A DNA stretch of 63,197 bases from Cupriavidus sp. (GCA_031180665.1 JAPSLP010000031.1:1-63197), one strand, 5' to 3'; shown: positions 49,256 through 60,803, numbered from the stretch's first letter. Notes: generated from the sequence alone by a model not told the origin. Numbers and translations are program-made.

Positions 49256-50227
49256 TCAAGCCAGCAGCTGTCCCAGCCGAACCACCGTCACGCCAGGACG
49301 CAGCTGGCGCAGCGACGGCATCACCAGCACGCAGTCCGGATACGGCGTCACCACCGGCGCGCCGTCGTTCCAGCCGATCACGGTGCCGGCCTCGGCGAAG
49401 GTTTCCAGGCCGGTATAGGGACCGGCGAAGCGGAAGTTCATGCTGGTGGCCACCACCGGCTCGGTGACGCGCACCACCCGCTGCGGCGCGGCCTGCGCCG
49501 ACAGCCAGCCAGAAGGCAGGTCACCGCTGTCGACGATGCCGGCGGTCAGCAGGAAGCGCGCCGTGCTGTCGCGCGCCACTTCCACCGACGACGCCTCCCA
49601 ATGCTGGCCGCACTCGATCAGCAGCGCGTTTTTTGGGCTGGCCGGATCGCCGAAACCGGCGTAATCGCGCATGCGCCGACCTTCGGGATGGCCTTCGTCG
49701 ACGATCACATGCGCGGGGGCGCCCAGCGAGCGCGCCAGCGCCACGCCCTTGTCGAGCGGGCCCGACACGATCAGCGGCAGGCTCTTCTCGTGCATCGAAT
49801 GCAGGTCCAGCAACAGATCGACGCGGTCGATCAGCGGGCGCATCTCGCGCGCGCGCCGCAGCTCGGACGAGTCGCGCGACGCATCGTCGAGCACCGCGGC
49901 GGTCCAGACGCGATTGAAGTCCTGGTCGACGAAGCGCGAAGCGTCGGGCTTGGCCGGATCGAAGCGGTGATACGCGTCGACGTTGGCGAACGCCAGCGTC
50001 AGCTGCCCGCGGCGGGGCTTGAGCCCGACTTCCAGCAGTTCCTTGACGACGATCGCGCCGCAGACCTCGTTGCCGTGAGTCAGCGCGTTGATCATCACGT
50101 GGGGCCCCGGCGCGCCGCTGTCGAAGTGATGGACATAGGCGATGCCGGTATTGCCGTCGGCATACGGCCGGATATCGGGAAACGCGACTTCGACCGGGTA
50201 GGCGTCGAGCGTGGTCATCGTGTTCAT
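49256..50227 (-). CDS. Succinylglutamate desuccinylase/aspartoacylase family protein (M14-like)
   Basis: 323 residues. The zinc carboxypeptidase-like fold has THGNEVCGA (His and Glu ligands near 50-53) and LDLHSM (His near 140), giving the HxxE...H set. The C-terminal half has the family's extra beta domain (VVATSMNFRFAGPYTGLETFAEAGTVIGW). It should hydrolyse an N-acyl amino acid or similar amide. Ten bases after the Bug gene, so probably co-transcribed with it; an N-acyl compound could be the Bug ligand. Confidence 0.88.
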   Translation of the reverse strand: MNTMTTLDAYPVEVAFPDIRPYADGNTGIAYVHHFDSGAPGPHVMINALTHGNEVCGAIVVKELLEVGLKPRRGQLTLAFANVDAYHRFDPAKPDASRFVDQDFNRVWTAAVLDDASRDSSELRRAREMRPLIDRVDLLLDLHSMHEKSLPLIVSGPLDKGVALARSLGAPAHVIVDEGHPEGRRMRDYAGFGDPASPKNALLIECGQHWEASSVEVARDSTARFLLTAGIVDSGDLPSGWLSAQAAPQRVVRVTEPVVATSMNFRFAGPYTGLETFAEAGTVIGWNDGAPVVTPYPDCVLVMPSLRQLRPGVTVVRLGQLLA

Positions 50228-50237
50228 GAAGTCCTTG

Positions 50238-51233
50238 TTATTGCTGGATGCCGGCCGCCTGCACGATGGTGCGGTACTTGGCGGTCTCGCGCTTGACGAA
50301 GGCGGCGAACTGGGCCGGATTGGCAGGCGCGACCTCGACGCCGGCCTCGGCCAGCTTCTTGCGGACCTCCGGCATTGCCAGCACGGCCTGCATCTCGCTG
50401 TTGAGCCGCTCCACCACCGCGCGCGGCGTCGCCTTAGGCGCCATCAGGCCGAACCAGACGCCCATGTCGACGCCCTTGAGCGCGGGCGTCTCGGCGAGCG
50501 CCGGCACCTCGGGTGCCACCGCGGCGCGCTTGGCTTCGGTCACGCCATAGGCCTTGACCCGTCCGGCCTGGATATGGGGCAGCGCGGAGGACAGCACCAT
50601 CACGGCCAGATCGATCTGGCCGCCGAGCAGATCGGTGGCCATCGCCGACGCGCCCTTGTACGGCACGTGCGTGATGCCGACCTTGCCCTGCTGCTTGATC
50701 AGCTCGCCGGCCAGGTTCAGCGGCGTGCCGACACCCGACGAGGCGTAGGCCAGCTTGTCCGGCTGCCCCTTTGCCAGCGCGATCAGTTCGCCGGCATTGC
50801 GCGCCGGAAGGGTCGGCTTGCCGACCAGCACCATCGGCTGCGTGCCGACGAAGGTGATCGGCGCCAGGTCCTTCTCGCCGTCGTAACGGACCGCCGGGTT
50901 GGTCAGGCGGGCGATCGACACCTCGCTGCCCGAACCCATCAGCAGCGTGTAGCCATCGGCCTCGGCCTTGACCACGCGGGACGCACCGATGGTGCCGCCA
51001 GCGCCCCCGAGGTTTTCGATCACCACGCTCTGGCCCAGCCGCTTGCCGAGCTCGGGCGCGACGGTGCGGGCCACCAGGTCGACGCTGCCGCCGGCCGTGT
51101 AGCCGACCACCAGCGTGATCGGTTTGGCGGGCCATTCGCTGGCGCGCGCATCGCCGGCAGGCAGCAGCGACATGGCGGAGGCGGCGGAGAACAGCAAGGT
51201 GGCGGCGGTGGCAGTCCGCAGCGAGATCTTCAT
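50238..51233 (-). CDS. Bug/TctC-type periplasmic solute-binding protein
   Basis: 331 residues with signal ATAATLLFSAASAMSLLPAGDARA-S. Family marks: ITLVVGYTAGGSVDLVARTVAPELGKRLGQSVVIENLGGAGGTIGA and THVPYKGASAMATDLLGGQID. A second, different Bug protein in this window. The ATG at 51233 follows GGGAG. Between the LysR gene upstream and the aspartoacylase-like gene downstream; no TctAB permease is present. Confidence 0.93.
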   Translation of the reverse strand: MKISLRTATAATLLFSAASAMSLLPAGDARASEWPAKPITLVVGYTAGGSVDLVARTVAPELGKRLGQSVVIENLGGAGGTIGASRVVKAEADGYTLLMGSGSEVSIARLTNPAVRYDGEKDLAPITFVGTQPMVLVGKPTLPARNAGELIALAKGQPDKLAYASSGVGTPLNLAGELIKQQGKVGITHVPYKGASAMATDLLGGQIDLAVMVLSSALPHIQAGRVKAYGVTEAKRAAVAPEVPALAETPALKGVDMGVWFGLMAPKATPRAVVERLNSEMQAVLAMPEVRKKLAEAGVEVAPANPAQFAAFVKRETAKYRTIVQAAGIQQ

Positions 51234-51397
51234 GGCAACGCTCCCGTGTCTATGTGTTATCGATGTGGATGGCGCGATGTTAGGGAGCGGCGCCGTGTCG
51301 GCGCATGCGAGTTTGGCAATGGCGATTGCCGGATTGGCAAGGCCGGCGGCAAGGCGCCCGGCAAGACGGCGCGGCATCGGGTCCGCGGCCGGCGCCA

Positions 51398-52369
51398 TTA
51401 CGCCGTAGCGGCGCGCCAGAACGCTTCGGCCAGCGGACGCATTGCGGCGCGCGGACGGTACAGCCGGATCTGCAGCACCAGATCCCGATTGCCGCCCGGC
51501 TGGCCGCCCTCCGTCTGCGCCTGCGTCACGCTGCCGAGATCGGCGCGCACCAGCCGGCCTGCGTGCAGATCGTCGGCGATCAGGCGGGCCGGCAGCCAGG
51601 CGAGGCCCATCCGCTGGCGCACCATCTCATGCACCGATTCGGCGAAGTCGCAGACCGCCACCACGTCGAGGCGGCCGGCCAGCTTGCGCCGCGCGATCTC
51701 CTGATTGACCATGCGGCCCATCGTCAGCGTCTCGGCATAGGCGATGGTCGGCACCGGCGCGCCGCTCTTGCCATTGTTGGCGCGCACGGGCAGGCGGAAG
51801 CACGGTCCGCCCGAGGCATCGGCCGCGGCGACGCAGACCAGCCGCTCGACCCCGACCGGATGGAACTGATAGCGGGCCTCGTCCAGCCGCACCGGCAGGT
51901 CCGGCGGGCTGTAGCACAGCAGGAAATCCGCATCGCCCTCGGTGAACATCGCCAACGCGTCGTGCATGGCGAAGGTCGACAGCCGGGTGCGAAAGCCCGC
52001 GGCCACCGGATCGTGCCGCAGCGCGTGGCGCAGCCCCGCCAGCCAGGCCGGCACCAGCGAGCGCGACAGGGTCTTGCCGGTGGCGATCACCACGGTGCTG
52101 GCATCCACCCGGTGGGCCGCCCGCAGCGCCAGCCGCGTTTCCTCGAGCGTATGCAGCGCCGACTGCGCCGCCTCCAGAAACTGCCTGCCCTCGGCGGTCA
52201 GCCGGACCGGGAACACGCTGCGATCGATCAGCGGCGCGCCGGCCCACACTTCGACCGCCTGCATGCGGCGGCCGAACGCGGGCGGCGTGACATTGCGCAA
52301 TTCGGCGGCGCGGGCGAGGCTGCCGGCCTCGGCCAGGCATACAAAGTCTTCGAGCCAACGGATATGCAT
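51398..52369 (-). CDS. LysR-family transcriptional regulator
   Basis: 323 residues. HTH at about 4-45 (WLEDFVCLAEAGSLARAAELRNVTPPAFGRRMQAVEVWAGAPLIDR), and the effector domain from about 90. It lies upstream of and co-directional with the Bug and aspartoacylase-like genes (164 bases), an arrangement less usual than divergence. It probably regulates them and itself. Confidence 0.9.
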   Translation of the reverse strand: MHIRWLEDFVCLAEAGSLARAAELRNVTPPAFGRRMQAVEVWAGAPLIDRSVFPVRLTAEGRQFLEAAQSALHTLEETRLALRAAHRVDASTVVIATGKTLSRSLVPAWLAGLRHALRHDPVAAGFRTRLSTFAMHDALAMFTEGDADFLLCYSPPDLPVRLDEARYQFHPVGVERLVCVAAADASGGPCFRLPVRANNGKSGAPVPTIAYAETLTMGRMVNQEIARRKLAGRLDVVAVCDFAESVHEMVRQRMGLAWLPARLIADDLHAGRLVRADLGSVTQAQTEGGQPGGNRDLVLQIRLYRPRAAMRPLAEAFWRAATA

Positions 52370-52694
52370 GGGAGGCAGGCGATGGGTTCGTGTCGGGGCG
52401 GCTGGCGGCAGCGCGTATCGGTGCGCGGCCGCGTCATTCTAGAGCCTCCGAAGCGGCATGCAGGTTTGCCGCGTTGACGCTGTGATGCCGGAGGCGGCGC
52501 GCGCTCCATCTTGTCGACGAATGGAGGCACGGAAGAAGCGTCGCTACATATTTGTCCCGGGAATAGTCTGGTGCCATCCCGAAGCGGCCGATTCACGCGA
52601 CGATCCGGCCACGCGGCTGCCGCGCCGCAGCCTATCGCCGCTTCCCAGCGACTCCTACACTGGCTGGAAAGCCCGACCTCGCTGGGAGTTCGCC
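52370..52694. other. Region between the divergent LysR and Sel1-repeat genes
   Basis: 325 bases with promoters for both. GGGAG stands before the Sel1-repeat ATG at 52695. No gene, clear promoter or strong repeat seen; a plus-strand ORF through it is not supported. Confidence 0.45.
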
Positions 52695-53396
52695 ATGCCG
52701 ACGCTTCGCCGCCTCGTCCGCCACGCCGCCTGCATCCTGATCCTGCTTGGCGGGTGGCAGACCGCGACGGCGGCACCCCGGCCGCCGCAGCCCGCGGAGA
52801 CGCTGACGCGGCAGGCGGTGGTCGCCTACGAGGCGGGCGCCTTTGACACCGCGCTGCGCGACTTCGCGGAGGCGGCGCGGCAGGGTAACCGGCTGGCGCA
52901 GTTCAATTACGCGATGATGCTGCTGCGCGGCGACGGCACGGCGCCGAAACCGCAGGAGGCGCTGGTCTGGCTGAAGAAGGCGGCCGACAACGAGATGACC
53001 CACGCGCAATTCACCTGGGGCGAATTGCACGAGCGTGGCGACCTGGTGCCCAAGTCGCTGGAGGAGGCCAACCGCTGGTATCAGCGTGCCGGCCAGGGCG
53101 GGCATATCCAGGCGCAGGTCGCGCTGGCGACCAACTACTTCATCGGCCGCGGCGTGCCGCGCGATTACGCCAAGGCCTTCGAGTGGTACACGCGGGCCGC
53201 GACCGCCGGCGACGGCGGTGCGCAGTACATCGTCGCCAGCTTCTACGAGCGCGGCGAGCCGGGCGTGGTGGAACGCGATATCGAACAGGCCAAGATCTGG
53301 TACGCCCGGGCCGCGGCGCGCGGCGACCCCGGCGCGCTGGCCAAGCTGCGGTCGCTGCTGGAGCAGACCGTCAGGTCGCGCGCGCCGACGATGTAG
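52695..53396 (+). CDS. Exported Sel1-repeat (TPR-like) protein
   Basis: 233 residues. A signal (ILILLGGWQTATA-AP) points to export. From about 40 to 220 there are Sel1-type helix pairs: AAR-GNRLAQFNYAMMLLRGDG, AADNEMTHAQFTWGELHERGDL, AGQGGHIQAQVALATNYFIGRG, ATAGDGGAQYIVASFYERGE, ARGDPGALAKL. Such repeats hold protein partners in the envelope; the exact role is unknown. GGGAG precedes ATG 52695. Converges with rodA, 20 bases away. Confidence 0.85.
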   Translation: MPTLRRLVRHAACILILLGGWQTATAAPRPPQPAETLTRQAVVAYEAGAFDTALRDFAEAARQGNRLAQFNYAMMLLRGDGTAPKPQEALVWLKKAADNEMTHAQFTWGELHERGDLVPKSLEEANRWYQRAGQGGHIQAQVALATNYFIGRGVPRDYAKAFEWYTRAATAGDGGAQYIVASFYERGEPGVVERDIEQAKIWYARAAARGDPGALAKLRSLLEQTVRSRAPTM

Positions 53397-53416
53397 CGCG
53401 CGCCAGCGCGCCTTCC

Positions 53417-54559
53417 TCAGGTCTGAATCAGCCGCTTCTGCCGCGAGATATTCATCAGGATGCCGATCCCCATGCCGAGCGTGACCAGTGCGGTGCCGCC
53501 GTAGCTGATCAGCGGCAGCGGCACGCCGACGATCGGCAGGATGCCGCTGACCATCCCCATGTTGACGAAGGCATAGGTGAAGAAGATCAGCGTCACCGCC
53601 CCGGCCAGCAGCCGCGAGAAGTGCGTCGGCGCATTGGCGGCGATATACAGCCCGCGGAAGATCAGCAGCAGGTACAGCACCAGCAGCACCGCATTGCCGA
53701 TCAGGCCGAATTCCTCGGAGTACACCGCGAAGATGAAGTCGGTGTGCTTCTCCGGAATGAACTCCAGGTGGGTCTGCGTGCCCTTGAGCCAGCCCTTGCC
53801 CATCAGGCCGCCCGAGCCGATCGCGATGATCGACTGGATGGTGTGGAAGCCCTTGCCGAGCGGATCGGTGGTGGGATCGAGCAGCGTGCAGACCCGGTGC
53901 TGCTGGTAGTCGTGCAGCACGGGCCAGTTCACGCCGGGCGCGCACATGTCGTGCTCGAAGAACAGCAGCCCGGAAATCAGCGTCACCAGGATCGCCAGCG
54001 CCGGCAGGATCAGCTTCCACGACAGGCCGGCGAAGTAGATCACGTACAGGCCGGCGGCCAGCACCAGCAGCGCGGTGCCCAGGTCGGGCTGCTTGGCGAT
54101 CAGGCCCACCGGGATGGCCAGCAGCAGGCCGGCGACGATGAAGTCGAACCAGCGCAGCCCGCTTTCGCGCTTCTGGAAGTACCAGGCCAGCATCAGCGGC
54201 ATCGCGATCTTCATCAGCTCGGAGGGCTGGACCACGATGCCGACGTTGAGCCAGCGGCGTGCGCCCTTGCGAATCAGCCCGAACATCGCCACCGCGATCA
54301 GCAGCGCGACGCCGAGCGTGTAGAGCGGCACCGCGACCCGCATCAGCGTCTGCGTGGGCAGATAGGCGATCACCCACATCACCGCGTAGGACAGCAGGAT
54401 ATTGCGCAGCTGGTCCTCGACGCGGCCCGGCACATCGATCGACGCCGAGTACAGCGCCACGATGCCGGTGGCGAACAACAGGAAGACAATCAGCGCGAGC
54501 GGCTTGTCGAAGCCGGTCAGCGCGGTCTTGATCAGGGACAGGGCGCGTCTGCGATCCAT
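53417..54559 (-). CDS. rodA: Rod-shape peptidoglycan glycosyltransferase RodA
   Basis: 380 residues of the SEDS family, about ten membrane segments. Seen are KQPDLGTALLVLAAGLYVIYFAG, YQQHRVCTLLDPTTDPLGKG, QTHLEFIPEKHTDFIFAVYSEEFG and the final PIVGVPLPLISYGGTALV. It polymerises glycan strands for side-wall elongation with PBP2. AAGGAGG lies before the ATG at 54559, eleven bases after the mrdA stop, so the two are coupled. Last gene of mreB-mreC-mreD-mrdA-rodA. Confidence 0.97.
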   Translation of the reverse strand: MDRRRALSLIKTALTGFDKPLALIVFLLFATGIVALYSASIDVPGRVEDQLRNILLSYAVMWVIAYLPTQTLMRVAVPLYTLGVALLIAVAMFGLIRKGARRWLNVGIVVQPSELMKIAMPLMLAWYFQKRESGLRWFDFIVAGLLLAIPVGLIAKQPDLGTALLVLAAGLYVIYFAGLSWKLILPALAILVTLISGLLFFEHDMCAPGVNWPVLHDYQQHRVCTLLDPTTDPLGKGFHTIQSIIAIGSGGLMGKGWLKGTQTHLEFIPEKHTDFIFAVYSEEFGLIGNAVLLVLYLLLIFRGLYIAANAPTHFSRLLAGAVTLIFFTYAFVNMGMVSGILPIVGVPLPLISYGGTALVTLGMGIGILMNISRQKRLIQT

Positions 54560-54570
54560 CTGCGCCTCCT

Positions 54571-56928
54571 TCAATGCGTGGCGTTGGCGCCCGGCGCCGC
54601 GGCGGCCTGCCGGGCGCGGGATGCGGGAGACGGTGTGGGGCCTGGCGCGGCGGGCGGCGTGTTGCGCGCGCCCGGTCGGTCCGGGGCCGGTGGAGAGGCC
54701 GGACCCGGCGGCACGCCGTCATGCGGCGGCTTGCTGTGGCCGAGGGCCTGGCGCATGCGGTCCCCCAGCGTCAGCGGCGCCGAGGCCGGCGCAATCGCCT
54801 GTGGATCGATGGCCTGCGCAGCTGCCACCGCGCTTGCGCTGCCGTGGCCCGCCTTGCCGCCCTCTTCTTTTCCGGCCGGCTGGCCCTGCGCATCCTCGTT
54901 GGCCAGCGTGTTGCCCATCGCGGTGGCGCTGGCGATGCTGGCGGTATGGCCGGTGGTGAACACGCTCGGCATATCCACCGGCGGCAGGCCCTGCGTGCGC
55001 TCGGAGGCCGGCGGCGCGATCGCGGCCAGTTCGGCGGGCCATTTGCCGAGCAGGTAGTAGTCCATGATCTTGCGTGCGATCGGCGCGGCGTGCTGCGCGC
55101 CGAAGCCGGCGTTCTCGACGATCAGCGCCAGCGCGATTTTCGGCTTATCGGCCGGCGCGAACGCGTGGTACAGCGCGTGGTCGCGCTTGTGCTCGGCCAG
55201 CGCGTGGTGGTTGTACTTTTCGCCCTTGGCCAGCGAGTAGGTCTGGGCGGTGCCGGTCTTGCCGGCCGATTCGTAGGCTGCACCGGCGAATACCCTGGCC
55301 GCGGTGCCCGAATGCGTGACGCCGACCATCGCGCGCTTGATCACGTCGATATCGGATTGCTTGAACGGCAGACGGTAGCTTTCCTTGGGCACCGTCAGCC
55401 GGCGCTGGCGCGTCATCGCGTCCTCGACCGCCTTTACCAGGTGCGGCTTCATCACGACGCCGTTGTTGGCAAGGATCGCGGTGGCGTGCGCGAGCTGCAG
55501 GATCGTGAAGCTGTTGTAGCCCTGGCCGATGCCCAGCGAGATCGTTTCGCCGTCATACCACTTCTGCTGCTCGGGCTTGCGGTAAGCGCGCCGCTTCCAG
55601 TCGGTCGACGGCAGGATGCCGCGGCTCTCGCCCTCGATATCGATGCCGGTCAGCTGGCCGAACCCCAGCGGCTTCATGAAGTCGTGAATCGCGTTGACGC
55701 CCATGTCGCGCGCCAGCGCGTAGTAATAGGTATCGCACGAGGCCACGATCGAGCTGTGCATGTCGACCCAGCCGTGGCCGCCCGGCTTGTCGTCGCGGAA
55801 GGTGTGATTGCCCAGCGTGAAATAGCCGGGGTCGTGCATGCCCCACTGCGGCGTGCGCTTGCCCAGCGTCAGCGCCGCCAGCGCCATGAAGGGCTTGTAG
55901 GTCGAGCCCGGCGGATAGGTGCCGCGCAGCGGGCGGTTCAGCAGCGGCTTGTCCGGCGAATTGTTCAGCTCGTTCCAGGTCGCGGTGTCGATGCCCTCGA
56001 CGAACAGGTTCGGGTCGAAGGTCGGCTTGGAGACGAAGGCGAGGATGTCGCCGGTGGCCGGCTCGATCGCCACCAGCGCGCCGCGGCGGTCGCCGAACAG
56101 CGCCTCGGCCAGTTGCTGCAGCCGGATGTCGAGCGACAGGATCAGGTTGTTGCCGGGCGTCGCCGGCGCGGTCGACAGCGTGCGGATCGGCCGCCCGCCG
56201 GCGCTGACCTCGACTTCCTCGATGCCGGTCAGCCCGTGCAGCTCGGTCTCGTAGCTCTGCTCGATGCCGATCTTGCCGATGTAGTTGGTGCCCTTGTAGT
56301 TGTCGGCGTCCTTGCGCGGATCGTATTTGGCCGGATTGGCGTCGTTGGCCACGTCCATCGCCTCGATGCGCTGCTGGTCGCGCTGCGAGATGCGGCCGAT
56401 GTAGCCGACCACGTGCGAGGCCGATTCGCCCATCGGATATTGCCGGAACAGCCGCGCCCGCACGTCGACGCCGGGGAAGCGGAAGCGCTGCGCGGAAAAG
56501 CGCGCCACCTCCTCGTCGCTCAGCTGGCTGCGGATCGGCAGGCTCTCGAAGCTGCGCGACTCTTCCATCAGCCGGCGGAAGCGGCGGCGGTCGCGCGGCT
56601 GGATCTCGATCAGCTCGGACAGCTCGTCGATGGTGTCGTCCAGCGGCTGCGTCAGCTTGGACGGCGTGATCTCCAGCGTGTAGGCGGAATAATTGCGCGC
56701 CAGCACGATGCCGTTGCGGTCCATGATGATGCCGCGGTTCGGCTCGATCGGCGCCACCGAGATGCGGTTGTCCTCGGCCTTGGCCGAATACTGGTCGTGC
56801 TTGTACCACTGCAGCCAGAAGAAGCGCAGGAACAGCAGGCCGAACAGGATCACGGCGAACAGCGCCGCGGCCGCCACGCGAAGGCGGAAGCGGCCGAGCT
56901 CGAGTTCGACGTTGCGGATTTCGGTCAT
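54571..56928 (-). CDS. mrdA: Penicillin-binding protein 2 (elongasome transpeptidase)
   Basis: 785 residues. One membrane segment near 14-36, the pedestal domain, then the transpeptidase with S342-T-Y-K345, an SCD motif in VASCDTYYYAL and K557-T-G in SAGKTGTAQTY. It cross-links peptidoglycan during elongation with RodA. About 150 C-terminal residues (from about 640) form a Pro/Ala-rich tail absent in E. coli PBP2 (633 residues), ending PGANATH. The gene starts 60 bases after mreD. Confidence 0.97.
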   Translation of the reverse strand: MTEIRNVELELGRFRLRVAAAALFAVILFGLLFLRFFWLQWYKHDQYSAKAEDNRISVAPIEPNRGIIMDRNGIVLARNYSAYTLEITPSKLTQPLDDTIDELSELIEIQPRDRRRFRRLMEESRSFESLPIRSQLSDEEVARFSAQRFRFPGVDVRARLFRQYPMGESASHVVGYIGRISQRDQQRIEAMDVANDANPAKYDPRKDADNYKGTNYIGKIGIEQSYETELHGLTGIEEVEVSAGGRPIRTLSTAPATPGNNLILSLDIRLQQLAEALFGDRRGALVAIEPATGDILAFVSKPTFDPNLFVEGIDTATWNELNNSPDKPLLNRPLRGTYPPGSTYKPFMALAALTLGKRTPQWGMHDPGYFTLGNHTFRDDKPGGHGWVDMHSSIVASCDTYYYALARDMGVNAIHDFMKPLGFGQLTGIDIEGESRGILPSTDWKRRAYRKPEQQKWYDGETISLGIGQGYNSFTILQLAHATAILANNGVVMKPHLVKAVEDAMTRQRRLTVPKESYRLPFKQSDIDVIKRAMVGVTHSGTAARVFAGAAYESAGKTGTAQTYSLAKGEKYNHHALAEHKRDHALYHAFAPADKPKIALALIVENAGFGAQHAAPIARKIMDYYLLGKWPAELAAIAPPASERTQGLPPVDMPSVFTTGHTASIASATAMGNTLANEDAQGQPAGKEEGGKAGHGSASAVAAAQAIDPQAIAPASAPLTLGDRMRQALGHSKPPHDGVPPGPASPPAPDRPGARNTPPAAPGPTPSPASRARQAAAAPGANATH

Positions 56929-56988
56929 GGTGCTGCGGGGACGGGCGGTCGGGGCACGGAGGAGAACAGCGAGCGGAGTGCCATGCCG

Positions 56989-57501
56989 TCAGATCGGCCG
57001 GGTTTCGTCGACGTCGATGGAGCGGCGCTGCGGCGCCAGCAGCAGGCCGGTGGCCAGCGGCCACAGCAGCGCCTCGATGCCGGGCGCGACCAGCAGCGAC
57101 CAGCCGGGCAGCGGCGCACCCATCAGCAACCGGATCACCACCGGCACCGCATGCGCGATGAACAGCAGCGGCAGCACGTGCAACGCCTGCGTATAGACGC
57201 TGAACCACAGCACGCGGCGGTGGATCGTGATGGCGAAGTAGGCCAGCAGCGTGTAGGCCATCGCGTGCTCGCCGAGCAGGCGGGCATCGTGCACGTCCAT
57301 CAGCAGGCCCAGCACGAAGGCCACGCCCATGCCGACCTTGCGCGGCTGGTGGATATTCCAGAACACCAGCACCAGCGCCACCATGTCCGGCACCCACAGG
57401 ATGTCGCCCCAGGGCAGCAGGTTGAACAGGAACGCCAGCACGAAGGTCAGCGCGATGAAGGCCGGGTTGACCGGCCGCAGCAGGTATTGGGGATGGGTCA
57501 C
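56989..57501 (-). CDS. mreD: Rod shape-determining protein MreD
   Basis: 170 residues, five to six membrane segments (PAFIALTFVLAFLFNLLPWG, ...VGMGVAFVLGLLMDVHDARLLGEHAM). The start is GTG at 57501: its GTGA overlaps the mreC stop, and the MreD family begins at this THPQYLLRP. Inner-membrane partner of MreC in the elongasome. Confidence 0.95.
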   Translation of the reverse strand: MTHPQYLLRPVNPAFIALTFVLAFLFNLLPWGDILWVPDMVALVLVFWNIHQPRKVGMGVAFVLGLLMDVHDARLLGEHAMAYTLLAYFAITIHRRVLWFSVYTQALHVLPLLFIAHAVPVVIRLLMGAPLPGWSLLVAPGIEALLWPLATGLLLAPQRRSIDVDETRPI

Positions 57502-58538
57502 CGCTTCTGCTCCTGGCTCGACGTGGCCGAAGGCGTCGCGGCGACCGTGGCCGCGGCGTCCGCCTTCGGCATTGGCGCCTTCCCGGCCTTCTCGACTTTG
57601 TCGGCTTTCTGGGCTTTGTCGCCCTTGCCGGCCTTCTCCGTCTTGCTTGCCTTGCCCGCCGCGCTCTTGCCATCGTCGCCGGCCGGCAGGTCGCGCGAGG
57701 GTTTCTCGGCCTCGTAGCGCACCACCAGCAGCTGGCGGTGCGAACGCACGCCCGCGACGGGCTCGCAGTAGACGCGCGAGAAGGCGGTGTCGGCCTTGCG
57801 TTCGATCTGCACGATGCGCGCGACCGGCAGGCCCGCCGGATAGACGCCGTCCAGGCCCGAGGTCACCAGCAGGTCGCCCTGCTGCAGATCGGCCGACGCG
57901 GCCATGAAGCGCAGGTCCAGCATGCCGGCCTTGCCGCCGCCGAAGGCGATGCTGCGCAGGCCGTTGCGTACCACCTGCACCGGGATCGCCTGGTCCTTGT
58001 CGGTCAGCAGCGTGACTTCGGACTGGAACGGCGTCACGCGCGTGACCTGGCCGACCACGCCGCGATCGTCGATCACCGGATAGCCGGCCCGCACATCGTG
58101 CTGGCTGCCGCGGTCGATCACGATGCGCTGGCTGTACGGATCGCGCGCGTCGTACAGCACCTCGGCTGCCGTGACCGGCGTGGCCGATTGTTCCTTCAGG
58201 TCCAGCAGCTTGCGCAGTTGGCGGTTCTCGGCCTCGAGCTGGGCCTGGCGCAGCGCGTCGTCCGCCTGCGCCACCGCGCGCCGCCGCAGTTCGCGGTTCT
58301 CGCTGACCAGTGCGGCCGACGACTGCAGATAGTCGAAGGCGGCGCGCGCCATGTCGCGCGGCGCCAGCACGGCGCGCTCGACCGGCATCAGCACGGTGGC
58401 GGCGACCTGCCGGACCGTGGACAGCGCATCGAAGCGGGCATCGACGACCAGCAGCACCAGCGCCATCGTGACGAAGATGACCAGGCGCGCGAACGCGGAC
58501 GTGCCCTGCTTGAATAGCGGTGGCGGCGTGTAATCCAT
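57498..58538 (-). CDS. mreC: Rod shape-determining protein MreC
   Basis: 346 residues: N-terminal membrane anchor (LVIFVTMALVLLVVDAR), a coiled-coil (about 70-115, ENRELRRRAVAQADDALRQAQLEAENRQLRKLLDL), then the periplasmic beta domain with GYPVIDDRGVVGQV and VTSGLDGVYPAGLPVARI. Residues about 285-335 are a Lys/Ala tail with repeated KAxK, characteristic of some Burkholderiales. It links MreB to the PBP2-RodA machine and overlaps mreD. Confidence 0.96.
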   Translation of the reverse strand: MDYTPPPLFKQGTSAFARLVIFVTMALVLLVVDARFDALSTVRQVAATVLMPVERAVLAPRDMARAAFDYLQSSAALVSENRELRRRAVAQADDALRQAQLEAENRQLRKLLDLKEQSATPVTAAEVLYDARDPYSQRIVIDRGSQHDVRAGYPVIDDRGVVGQVTRVTPFQSEVTLLTDKDQAIPVQVVRNGLRSIAFGGGKAGMLDLRFMAASADLQQGDLLVTSGLDGVYPAGLPVARIVQIERKADTAFSRVYCEPVAGVRSHRQLLVVRYEAEKPSRDLPAGDDGKSAAGKASKTEKAGKGDKAQKADKVEKAGKAPMPKADAAATVAATPSATSSQEQKR

Positions 58539-58752
58539 TTAGCCGTACGCAGGCGGTGGCGGTCCGCATCGCCGGCACGCCGCGCTCGGGCGTCCGGGGG
58601 CGGACCGGAATTGGCGGAGTCGCGCGGGCCGCCGGCAGGCGACGGCCGGCTTGGCCAGGGTGGCGCGGCGGCGGACCCGCCCGTGGCCGGCGTCGGCCAG
58701 CGGTGCGGGCAGGGCGCGCTTCGCCACGGGAACGATCCTTTGCCGGACCGGC

Positions 58753-60503
<1,751 letters not shown>

Positions 60504-60803
60504 ATGGCACTCGAGCTAACCGACGTCAAGCGCATCGCCCATCTTGCCCGCATCGACATCAGCGATGAAGAAGCCGGGCAGACGCTCGGGCAACTGAATC
60601 AATTCTTCTCGCTGGTCGAGCAGATGCAGGCAGTCGATACCAACGGCGTCGCGCCGCTGGCCCACCCGCTGTCGGCGGTCCGCGAGATGCAGCAGCGCCT
60701 GCGCGACGACGTCGTCACCGAGCCCAACCGGCGCGACGACTACCAGCGTCCCGCGCCGGCCACCGAGGCCGGCCTGTACCTGGTGCCGAAGGTGATCGAA
60801 TAA
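60504..60803 (+). CDS. gatC: Asp/Glu-tRNA amidotransferase subunit C
   Basis: 99 residues. Whole family pattern: [52 protein letters not shown]. GatC wraps GatA and GatB in the complex that turns misacylated Glu-tRNA(Gln) or Asp-tRNA(Asn) into the amide. ATG at 60504. 162 bases before gatA. Confidence 0.97.
   Translation: MALELTDVKRIAHLARIDISDEEAGQTLGQLNQFFSLVEQMQAVDTNGVAPLAHPLSAVREMQQRLRDDVVTEPNRRDDYQRPAPATEAGLYLVPKVIE

Noticed and set aside
54574..57717. 1047-codon plus-strand ORF
   Set aside because: Antisense to mrdA and mreD; no recognisable motif.
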